Part shown: positions 1 to 6,422 of the stretch, piece by piece
Layout: each line of letters opens with the position of its first letter
How positions within the stretch are numbered: the first letter of the stretch is position 1
Assembly: GCA_035511435.1 (NCBI GenBank)
Contig: DATKFJ010000001.1
Location: 1 to 13,609 of the forward strand
Length of the DNA stretch: 13,609 bases
Origin: JAMXLO01 sp035511435
Lineage (GTDB): Bacteria; Pseudomonadota; Alphaproteobacteria; Acetobacterales; Acetobacteraceae
Direction: 5' to 3'
Program-made: the position numbers and the translations under genes
Notes under the pieces: model-generated
What the model saw: only the letters and a program-made list of their open reading frames with translations
Told to the model about the DNA's origin: nothing
The model's database searches: none

Positions 1-246
1 AAGATCGTCGAGCCCGATCTATTGGATCACGCCGCGCGGAAACCTGCCGAAGATCGACTCGTTGTGCTGGTAGCCGGAATCGCCGCAGCGTCTCAGACCG
101 TATTACAGCAGATAGTCAGTCAACTTGACGTGATGCGCGAACGCACGCCACGGGCGCGCAACGCGATGGCACCTATCCTCCGTTCGCCATTTATTTCAAC
201 CGGTCCAGCGCGTCGGCTGCGTGGCTGGGCGGCGCAGCGGAAATAA
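1..246 (+). other. Left-edge open frame, unassigned
   Basis: The frame starting at base 1 is open from the window edge to a TAA at 244-246, so this could be the last 81 codons of a gene that begins outside the window. The product is unrecognised, with an Ala/Val-rich middle and an Arg-rich end. Third codon positions are only moderately GC-rich, clearly less than in the real genes here, and I see no motif. The minus strand also shows short, stop-broken stretches that could be an old gene remnant. I treat it as non-coding or decayed unless flanking sequence shows otherwise. Confidence 0.15.
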
Positions 247-331
247 TCGGGGCCCTCTTCGGTCAATGCACTGCTTGATCACGCCCAGCATCCCGTCAGC
301 TGCTGCCCGCATCAAGCGCATTGGTGGGGCA

Positions 332-349
332 GGGGAAGAATATTTCCCC
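332..349. repeat. 6-bp inverted repeat, possible activator site
   Basis: GGGGAA (332-337) and TTCCCC (344-349) are perfect inverted arms around a 6-nt centre. The dyad lies about 180-195 bp upstream of the expected sigma-54 transcription start near 527, within the range used by enhancer-binding proteins. A functional role is inferred from position only. Confidence 0.3.
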
Positions 350-412
350 ATAGCAGGAGTGCCGGACTTTGTCGGGAATGCATTCAATGCCGCGCCAATC
401 TGTTGTGTGTGG

Positions 413-448
413 ATCGATTCTTGTCGGAGAATTTTACAATGAATCGAT
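413..448. repeat. 8-bp inverted repeat upstream of sigma-54 promoter
   Basis: ATCGATTC (413-420) and GAATCGAT (441-448) are perfect inverted arms separated by 20 nt. The dyad sits roughly 80-115 bp upstream of the expected start of transcription, the usual place for the binding site of a sigma-54 enhancer-binding activator. A 10-bp perfect palindrome, GAATGCATTC, lies just upstream at 376-385. These are candidate operator sites; the binding protein is unknown. Confidence 0.4.
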
Positions 449-500
449 GAGGCAATTATTCGATATGGATAAAACCTTGTATTCCCTATGGGAACTATAA

Positions 501-516
501 TGGCACTAATTTTGCT
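501..516 (+). promoter_or_regulatory. Sigma-54 (RpoN) -24/-12 promoter
   Basis: TGGCAC (501-506), five bases, then TTGCT (512-516) matches the sigma-54 consensus TGGCAC-N5-TTGC(A/T) exactly. The invariant GG (502-503) and GC (514-515) are 12 bp apart from G to G. Transcription would start near 527, giving a leader of about 145 nt before the PEP-CTERM gene. Sigma-54 promoters depend on an AAA+ activator bound upstream. In PEP-CTERM systems the known regulator pair is PrsK/PrsR, which acts with RpoN. A TATAAT at 496-501 overlaps it but has no -35 at proper spacing. Confidence 0.75.
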
Positions 517-674
517 TTAATCCAAAATTGCCATGAGACGCGGGGAATCTCAGTGCGGGAAAATGTTCCTACCGACTGTGCCGCCTAATTGGCCGGGGCT
601 CTGACCCACGCCAGCGTGACTGTCGAAGCGGCCGCCATCTGCTTGATAAATGGGACAACTTAGGGGAGAAAATG

Positions 675-2024
675 ATGAAGACCACTGCAATAGCGCGATC
701 ATTCTTACTCGTGGGAACCATGCTCGGATCGCTGACGAGCGTGGCTGTCGCGGGGCCTGATTATACCCTCATGACGACGATCGCGGTGCCGGTTTCCGCG
801 GCCAATAGCCAGGCCGGGAATTTCACTGCGTTCGATATCAGCTACGTCGATCCATTGACCGGCTTTGACTATGTCGCCGATCGTTCCAATGCCGCCGTCG
901 ACATCATCAATGGGGCGACCAACACGGTCGTTGCGCAGGCCGGAGTCGGCATCTTTGGCGGCCAGCAGACGAGTACGGCGCAGTCAGGTCCGGATGGCGT
1001 GGTAGTCGTAAACAACGGAACGACGGCGACCCTGTTCGCGGGGAATGGCTTCACTACGACGACGCCTACCCCTCCGAAGCAGCCCAGCAGCACTCTGCTC
1101 TCGTTCAATGTCACCACCCCCACATCCCCAACATTCTTGAACGCTCTCAGCACCGGCGGCATGAACCGGGTTGACGAAATGTCGTATTCGCCGAGTACTA
1201 ACCTTCTGCTGGTCGCGAACAACGCCGAACCGGGGCCGCCAACGGGGGTCCTGCCGTTCGCCACATTGGTGAATGCGACGACCGGGGCGATTGTCGCACC
1301 GAAGATCTTCATTCCGAACACACCGCCGCCTTCGGCGGGTGGCGGACTTGAGCAATCGGTGTGGGACAAGAATACCGGAACATTCTTTGTTTCAGTCCCC
1401 GCGTTCAATGGCGCTGGGAACCCCGGCGGGGTCGCCGAGATCAACACCTCCGGTCAGGTCATTGCCTCGTTTGATTTCGGAGCACTGAGTGGAGGCGCCA
1501 TCACCAGTTGTTCACCTACAGGCATTGCGCTCGGTGCGAGCGGCAACCTCATGGTCGGCTGTGGCGCCACGAAATCTCAGACGGTTCTACTGAATCCAAC
1601 AGCGAATGCCGGAGCGGGCGCAATCGTCAAGACGTTCTCGGGGATCTCGGGGTCGGACGAACTCTACTATGATCCGGTTACGGGCGACTACTTCGTGACC
1701 GGCGACGATGCCACCGGCGCCAACCGGATCTTCAGCATCATCAGCGACGCGACGGACACACTGCTGCAGACCATCGCTCTGCCGGACGTAAACGCGCATT
1801 CGATCTCGGTCGATCCCCTCAACGGCGAGGTCTTTGTCCCGCTCGAGGGCAGCGTCGTTGGCGGCGCGCAGGACGCGCTCTGCCCGATCGGCTGCATCGC
1901 GGTATTCGCGAACAAAGTGCCTGTGCCTGAGCCCGGGTCGTTGCCCATCCTCGCCTTCGCCCTGCTTGGCCTGGGAGGTGCATCAACCTGGCTCCGCCGA
2001 CACAACACCACGCATCGGAACTGA
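675..2024 (+). CDS. PEP-CTERM sorting domain protein, beta-propeller-like
   Basis: This is a predicted exported protein of 449 residues. It has a signal peptide: Lys, a hydrophobic stretch, then Ala-Val-Ala as the probable cleavage site about 26 residues in. The long Gly/Ser/Thr/Asn-rich middle has repeated DP-x-TG/NG-(D/E)-x-F-V segments (for example near residues 333-342 and 380-389), suggestive of a YVTN/NHL-type beta-propeller. The C-terminus is a classic PEP-CTERM tripartite tail: Pro-Glu-Pro at about 418-420, a hydrophobic helix (423-439), then an Arg pair. Such tails are recognised and cleaved by an exosortase (EpsH/XrtA type), and the proteins are usually linked to exopolysaccharide or biofilm. 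Four Cys residues lie in the mature part. ATG codons occur at 672 and 675; GGGGAG (663-668) is better spaced from 675, so I chose that one. It is likely sigma-54 controlled. The ligand and exact role are unknown. Confidence 0.85.
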   Translation: MKTTAIARSFLLVGTMLGSLTSVAVAGPDYTLMTTIAVPVSAANSQAGNFTAFDISYVDPLTGFDYVADRSNAAVDIINGATNTVVAQAGVGIFGGQQTSTAQSGPDGVVVVNNGTTATLFAGNGFTTTTPTPPKQPSSTLLSFNVTTPTSPTFLNALSTGGMNRVDEMSYSPSTNLLLVANNAEPGPPTGVLPFATLVNATTGAIVAPKIFIPNTPPPSAGGGLEQSVWDKNTGTFFVSVPAFNGAGNPGGVAEINTSGQVIASFDFGALSGGAITSCSPTGIALGASGNLMVGCGATKSQTVLLNPTANAGAGAIVKTFSGISGSDELYYDPVTGDYFVTGDDATGANRIFSIISDATDTLLQTIALPDVNAHSISVDPLNGEVFVPLEGSVVGGAQDALCPIGCIAVFANKVPVPEPGSLPILAFALLGLGGASTWLRRHNTTHRN

Positions 2025-2030
2025 CCGTAG

Positions 2031-2069
2031 GCCAGCGCCGTAGTTCATCACACGAACTGCGGCGCTGGC
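2031..2069. terminator. Long hairpin after the PEP-CTERM gene
   Basis: A 16-bp stem (2031-2046 with 2054-2069) surrounds a 7-nt loop (2047-2053). It is perfect except for one position that can form a G-U pair in RNA. It begins 6 nt after the TGA stop. The stem is GC-rich at its base, as in an intrinsic terminator, but no T-run follows. It may therefore work as a rho-assisted terminator or as a 3' mRNA-stabilising hairpin. Confidence 0.7.
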
Positions 2070-2097
2070 TGCTTCAGCCTCACTGTGTCGATACCGC

Positions 2098-2292
2098 CTA
2101 ACCGCCTTGCACTCCTGGCACAGGCCTGTCGTCGCGCGATGCGTTCGATGCCTGAAGCGCCATGCCGACGTTGCGCGAACCGCGGGTGGTCTGCTCAAGG
2201 GCGCGGCGGCAGGCGATGTAGCCTTCCGCCATTCTGAAGACCTCAAGCGCGTTCTGCTCGCTCAGTGTCAGCTTGTCGCGTGCTGCGCCCAA
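2098..2292 (-). CDS. Doubtful small hypothetical protein
   Basis: From a TTG at 2290-2292 down to a TAG at 2098-2100 this frame gives about 64 residues. The central part (Ser-Glu-Gln-Asn-Ala-Leu-Glu-Val-Phe-Arg-Met-Ala-Glu-Gly-Tyr) has the strong G/C third-position bias of real genes in the window and a helical, non-repetitive composition. The frame stays open upstream to 2517, but that part coincides with repeat-like sequence. There is no recognisable domain and no convincing ribosome site. It could be a small gene, the 3' remnant of a longer one interrupted by the repeat, or chance. Confidence 0.3.
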   Translation of the reverse strand: MGAARDKLTLSEQNALEVFRMAEGYIACRRALEQTTRGSRNVGMALQASNASRDDRPVPGVQGG

Positions 2293-2309
2293 GCTCGACC
2301 TCGCGGCTC

Positions 2310-2450
2310 TTGGTTTTTCACGGCCTCGTTTTGCGGGAGAAGCGGGATACCGCGGGCGTCGTTGCCATAGGGAAGGCCAGCCACGTCTTCGCCGGTCGCG
2401 GCAAGGACAGATGTGGATGCCGAGCTTCGTCGGCATAACGTGGCAATCGG
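2310..2450. repeat. Probable degenerate dispersed intergenic repeat
   Basis: Conceptual translation gives the phrase W-M-P-S-F-V-G-I-T on the plus strand (near 2411-2440) and M-P-T-K-L-G-I-H on the minus strand of the same bases. From memory, this pair of phrases is a common signature of dispersed intergenic repeats in proteobacterial genomes, which often appear as spurious proteins ending in variants of W-I-P-A-F-A-G-M-T. The ends are not sharply defined here, and only one copy lies in the window. Confidence 0.35.
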
Positions 2451-2568
2451 ATCCAAGGCTCAATCTTATCGACGTCTGGTATAAGAAGGCGCGAATGCCA
2501 ACCGGCGTCTGCATCACGATTCGGTAACGAACGATTGGCCAATGTCACAGGCATCAAGTGGAGATTCA

Positions 2569-3999
2569 ATGGGGCCAGCCAACGGGCTCGACGCGTTACG
2601 GCAGCGCGCTCGCTTCGATCTCGCCTGCCTGAACTACCCACCGGTGAACTGGGTTGTCCCCGCCAGGCATTCCAGCGGCGCGCATGTCAGCGATGTCGTG
2701 GTGGTCGGTGGCGGCATGGCCGGGCTGGTGCTGACATTCTCGCTGCAGCGCTACGGCATCCGCAACATCCGCTGTCTGGACCGCAATGCCGCGGGGCGCG
2801 AAGGGCCATGGGTGACCTATGCACGCATGGCAACCTTGCGTTCGCCGAAGACGCTGACCGGCCCCGCCGCAGGCATTCCGTCACTCACCTTCCGTGCCTG
2901 GTACATCGCCCAGTTCGGTGCGGCGGAATGGCAGCGGCTGGATAAGATTCCACGGGTGATGTGGATGGATTACCTGCGCTGGTACCGCGACGTGCTCGAC
3001 CTGTCGATCGAGAACAACATCGAGGTGCAGCGTATCCGCGCGCAAGATGGCCTGCTGGCGCTCGATCTATCAGGTGGTGCCGAAACCTGCATCCTTGCAC
3101 GAAAGGTGGTGATGGCGACGGGGCGTGAGGGCCTGGGTCGGCCGTGCATCCCTGATTTCATGCGCGATCTGCCCCGTGGCGTATGGGCGCACACCGCGGA
3201 GGCCATCGATTTCACGGCCTTGCGCGACAAGCGTGTCGTCGTGATCGGCGGCAGTGCTTCGGCGATGGACAATGCGGCTGAAGCACTCGAGGCCGGCTGC
3301 AAGGATATGCGCATGCTGATCCGGCGCAAGACACTGCCGCGCATCAACAAGCTGACCGGTATCGGCAGTGCCGGCTTCACCAACGGATACCGTGCGATGA
3401 GCGAGGCATGGCGCTGGCGGACCATGTATTATTCGAACGAAACGCAGGCGCCGGCGCCGCGCGATTCAACGCTGCGTGTCAGCCGCCATTCGAATGCCTT
3501 TTTCCATCTGGGCTCGGCGATAAAAGAAATATGCATGGGCGACGGGTGCGTTATCGCTCGCACCAGCCGCGGTAAAAGCTTTGCTGCGGACTTCATCATT
3601 CTCGCCACGGGCTTTACCGTGGAAGCCACCGCGCGGCCAGAGATTGCCGCGTATGCCGATGCGATCGCCACCTGGGCGGATCGCTACACGCCGCCGGCCG
3701 GACTTGCCAACGATGAACTGGCAGGCTTTCCCTATCTCGGGCCGAATTTTCAGTTCACTGAAAAGCGGCCCGGCGAGGCACCGTTTCTCGCCGATATTCA
3801 CTGCTTCAACCATGCGGCGACGCTGAGCATCGGCAAGGTGGCCGGCGACATTCCCGGCATCAGCACCGGCGCGGCCTGGCTCGCCACCGGTATCGCGGCG
3901 GAGTTTTACAACCGCGACATCGAGGCGCATTGGCAGATCTTGCTCGACTACGACAAGCCGGAACTGTTCGGCGACGAATGGACCGATGCGGAGGAATAA
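2569..3999 (+). CDS. FAD/NAD(P)-dependent monooxygenase-like oxidoreductase
   Basis: This two-dinucleotide-fold flavoprotein resembles group B flavin monooxygenases (FMO/Baeyer-Villiger/N-hydroxylase superfamily). Counting from the upstream ATG at 2542, the FAD-binding loop V-V-V-G-G-G-M-A-G is at about 53-61 and the NAD(P)-binding loop V-V-V-I-G-G-S-A-S at about 232-240. The L-A-T-G-F motif is at about 354-358. The fingerprint F-x-G-x3-H-x3-(W/F) is only partly kept, as G213-x3-H217, so Baeyer-Villiger activity cannot be assumed. It presumably oxygenates a small organic substrate using NADPH, FAD and O2. The second ATG (2569) follows GGAG (2560-2563) at 5 nt and is preferred; the ATG at 2542 would add nine residues but has no ribosome site. 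The gene stands alone on the plus strand, converging on the CMD pair. The substrate is unknown. Confidence 0.8.
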   Translation: MGPANGLDALRQRARFDLACLNYPPVNWVVPARHSSGAHVSDVVVVGGGMAGLVLTFSLQRYGIRNIRCLDRNAAGREGPWVTYARMATLRSPKTLTGPAAGIPSLTFRAWYIAQFGAAEWQRLDKIPRVMWMDYLRWYRDVLDLSIENNIEVQRIRAQDGLLALDLSGGAETCILARKVVMATGREGLGRPCIPDFMRDLPRGVWAHTAEAIDFTALRDKRVVVIGGSASAMDNAAEALEAGCKDMRMLIRRKTLPRINKLTGIGSAGFTNGYRAMSEAWRWRTMYYSNETQAPAPRDSTLRVSRHSNAFFHLGSAIKEICMGDGCVIARTSRGKSFAADFIILATGFTVEATARPEIAAYADAIATWADRYTPPAGLANDELAGFPYLGPNFQFTEKRPGEAPFLADIHCFNHAATLSIGKVAGDIPGISTGAAWLATGIAAEFYNRDIEAHWQILLDYDKPELFGDEWTDAEE

Positions 4000-4014
4000 G
4001 CCGTGGGTGATCCC

Positions 4015-4055
4015 GGATCGGCGGACTGCACCGCGCTTTTCCACCGCTCCGATCC
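4015..4055. terminator. Imperfect hairpin between convergent genes
   Basis: GGATCGG-CGG (4015-4024) can pair with CCGCTCCGATCC (4044-4055), leaving a small bulge and a loop of about 19 nt. It sits in the 62-bp gap between the converging monooxygenase and CMD genes, where a bidirectional terminator would be expected. There is no T-run on either side, so termination is only a suggestion. Confidence 0.3.
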
Positions 4056-4061
4056 TTGCCG

Positions 4062-4628
4062 TCACCCCGGTGCTATCGGTTCGCCCAACGTCTGCATCAG
4101 ACGATTGGCATTCGCGAACATCGCAACCGCGTGGATCAAATCGTGGATCTGCAGATCGTCCATGCCAACAGCGCGCAGCGGCTTCAGGTCCGTCGGCGTC
4201 ACGGCCTGTGGCGTTCGAGTGAGTTTCGCCGCGAAGTCCACGATCGCGCGATGGCGAGGTTCCAGCTTCGTATCCAGACCCTCATCGTACAACCGCTGAA
4301 TGATCTCCGGCCGCTTGGTCAACTCGCTGAACCGACGCGCGTGTACCGAGGAACAATAGACGCAGCCATTGATGATCGACACAACAACGGTCGCCAGCTC
4401 GCGATCGGCACGCGGCAATCCGCGTGGCGCGTACATCACCGCATGGAACAATGGCGATCGCTGCTCCAGTGAATCGACATCGTGCGCCAGTGTCAGGAAG
4501 TACGGCGAATCCCGCTGCGGGCTCGCTTCCAGCGCCGCAAGCTGCCGGGGCGTGGCAGTGGCAGCCTCGACCGTCGGTATCCAGGCCGCCCACTCGACCG
4601 CGTCCAGGGTAAACCGCGGGTTGCTCAT
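4062..4628 (-). CDS. Alkylhydroperoxidase/CMD domain protein with CxxC
   Basis: This 188-residue AhpD/carboxymuconolactone-decarboxylase-fold protein carries the full AhpD-type active-site spacing: Glu77-x11-Cys89-x2-Cys92-x3-His96. The segment R-x-x-A-I-V-D-F-A-x-K-L-T and the following helix with D-x-x-I-H-D-L-I-H are also typical. Members with this motif reduce peroxides through the Cys pair. It resembles the 'peroxidase-related' group and what I remember as the Avi_7169 family, whose genes sit beside an Avi_7170-type CMD gene, as here. It is the second gene of a minus-strand operon; its ATG overlaps the TGA of the upstream gene by 4 nt (ATGA), with GGAGAC (gtctcc at 4635-4640 on plus) as ribosome site. 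It may protect against peroxides made by neighbouring flavoenzymes; that is inference. Confidence 0.85.
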   Translation of the reverse strand: MSNPRFTLDAVEWAAWIPTVEAATATPRQLAALEASPQRDSPYFLTLAHDVDSLEQRSPLFHAVMYAPRGLPRADRELATVVVSIINGCVYCSSVHARRFSELTKRPEIIQRLYDEGLDTKLEPRHRAIVDFAAKLTRTPQAVTPTDLKPLRAVGMDDLQIHDLIHAVAMFANANRLMQTLGEPIAPG

Positions 4629-5131
4629 GCGTGGGTCTCCTGCGCCAATGCGCGAAGGCCGGCGACAACACGCACCTGATAGCTGACGAACGCGACGACC
4701 TGAGCGATCGTAACGATGTCGCGCGGTGCCAGCCCAGCATCCCGCAATGCGTCAAGGCGCGCCTGACTCGCCGAACCAGGGGCAGTGGTTACAACGGCAA
4801 CATGATCCAGAATGGCAACCAGCCGCGGCGGCACATCGGTCGCCCCGCCCTCGCCTTCAGCAGCGGAAACCATGGCGCGGTCCGCGCCAAGCGCCGCCAG
4901 CCGCGCCCGATAATGTGCAAGCAGCGCAACATCGCGCTCAATTGACGCAACGCGCAGTGCCACCGCGGCACGCTCGATCAGCGATACTCCGGCCGGATCC
5001 GCCGGTATGATCAGCGCGTCGTAACTGCCCTGAGTATGGCGAACAAACGCCGCGCGCTGTCCGCGCAACGCCACCACAGGCGACAAGGGCGACAGCCCCG
5101 CGGCTCCGTTGACAATGTCGGTTCCGGCCAT
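4625..5131 (-). CDS. CMD domain protein lacking catalytic cysteines
   Basis: This 168-residue all-helical protein is related to the CMD/AhpD fold. The segment E-R-A-A-V-A-L-R (residues 53-60) corresponds to the helix that leads into the active site in such proteins, and a second helix follows with L-A-P-R-D-I-V-T-I-A-Q-V-V-A-F-V-S-Y-Q (about 134-152). There is no Cys anywhere in the protein, so it cannot carry out AhpD-type Cys chemistry. It may act as a structural partner of the adjacent CxxC protein or bind a ligand. From memory it matches the Avi_7170-type CMD family, which accompanies Avi_7169-type proteins. It is the first gene of the minus-strand pair; GGAGGG (ccctcc at 5142-5147 on plus) lies 10 nt before the ATG. 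Confidence 0.75.
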   Translation of the reverse strand: MAGTDIVNGAAGLSPLSPVVALRGQRAAFVRHTQGSYDALIIPADPAGVSLIERAAVALRVASIERDVALLAHYRARLAALGADRAMVSAAEGEGGATDVPPRLVAILDHVAVVTTAPGSASQARLDALRDAGLAPRDIVTIAQVVAFVSYQVRVVAGLRALAQETHA

Positions 5132-5152
5132 GCGCGAACAACCCTCCGGTTT

Positions 5153-5593
5153 TCAAGGTGTCGTACTGCGGTCTGGATGCATGCCGAACGCAGCATACAT
5201 GCGGGCACTCGGCGGCCACGCCGCAACGATCTGGTCACGCCACGCATAGCCGCCTACGACCAGCAAGATGAGCACCAAGAGGCTCGCCGCCCACGCCAGC
5301 CGCAAGCGCGACCGTGACGGTGGTCCGACCGGATGCGCCGCCAGCCGATCCATCGCCGAAGGGCGCGCCGCAGACAGCATGGCGCCATTATCGATCGCCG
5401 GAACCGCAGGCGGCGCCGGTACGGCAGGTTCGACGGCCGCCAACTCCGCCTCCGGCACAGGCACTGGTACAGGCACGGCCGCGACCGGTGCCCAGTCGCC
5501 GTGGCAGCGTGCGCAGCGCACCGTGCGGCCGGCGGTGACCAGCGAATCCGGCACGTCATAGGCAGCGGAGCAGGAGGGACAGACGATACGCAT
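5153..5593 (-). CDS. MJ0042 zinc-ribbon membrane protein
   Basis: This 146-residue protein starts with a zinc-ribbon of the MJ0042 family: Cys5-x2-Cys8 and Cys27-x2-Cys30, with the usual I-x-C-P-x-C...Y-x-V-P...G-x-x-V-R-C-x-x-C arrangement. A Pro/Ala/Val-rich linker follows (about 36-67), then one transmembrane helix (about 98-117) and a short tail. The topology suggests a cytoplasmic metal-binding head anchored to the inner membrane. The frame is open 43 codons further upstream, but the zinc-ribbon begins right at the ATG at 5591-5593, which is where homologs start. It is transcribed divergently from ftsE. From memory, zinc-ribbon genes of this type sit beside ftsE in many Alphaproteobacteria. 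Function is unknown; a role near the division or envelope machinery is inferred from context. Confidence 0.85.
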   Translation of the reverse strand: MRIVCPSCSAAYDVPDSLVTAGRTVRCARCHGDWAPVAAVPVPVPVPEAELAAVEPAVPAPPAVPAIDNGAMLSAARPSAMDRLAAHPVGPPSRSRLRLAWAASLLVLILLVVGGYAWRDQIVAAWPPSARMYAAFGMHPDRSTTP

Positions 5594-5733
5594 GCAGGGT
5601 GGTTGCTCCGACAGGGTATGATGCAGGTGGGTCCGATGGTGCGGGAGCGCCGACCGCGAAGCAATGGCGAGCATCGCTTCCGGCGCGGCGCGCGCAATGG
5701 CAAGAATGGTGCGGCGACACACCGGACGTGCGC

Positions 5734-6420
<687 letters not shown>

Positions 6421-6422
6421 GC

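Larger units (their letters stand above)
247..671. other. Intergenic region upstream of the PEP-CTERM gene
   Basis: There is no convincing gene in these 425 bases. The part from about 430 to 540 is distinctly AT-rich compared with the rest of the window. The region holds several short dyads (332-349, 376-385, 413-448), two copies of a TTGTCGG-GAAT-like motif (369-379 and 421-432) and a sigma-54 promoter (501-516). An untranslated leader of roughly 145 nt would then lead to the gene. The leader does not match the c-di-GMP-I riboswitch consensus. Confidence 0.6.
2070..2568. other. Intergenic region with small ORF and decayed repeat
   Basis: About 500 bases separate the PEP-CTERM hairpin from the monooxygenase gene. 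The left half contains a doubtful minus-strand small ORF. The right half (about 2310-2450) looks like a dispersed intergenic repeat rather than a gene. No clear sigma-70 promoter for the downstream gene could be picked out by eye. Confidence 0.5.

Noticed and set aside
1..246. Possible transposase remnant at the left edge
   Set aside because: Minus-strand translation gives short fragments broken by stops that faintly suggest a decayed gene, but no family could be recognised with confidence.
496..501. Perfect TATAAT as a sigma-70 -10 box
   Set aside because: No -35 element at 16-18 bp spacing (the nearest, TTGTAT at 477-482, is 13 bp away), and it overlaps the much better sigma-54 -24 element.
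517..671. Possible c-di-GMP riboswitch in the PEP-CTERM leader
   Set aside because: The conserved core of the GEMM class is missing; only a weak 5-bp hairpin (TGAGA with TCTCA) is visible.
3466..4065. 199-residue minus-strand frame extending the CMD operon
   Set aside because: It overlaps the C-terminal half of the monooxygenase, whose L-A-T-G-F motif is coded on the plus strand; no domain is visible in the antisense product.
5599..5733. 45-residue N-terminal extension of FtsE
   Set aside because: The frame is open but the extension has no similarity to the family, and the FtsE fold begins at the ATG at 5734.
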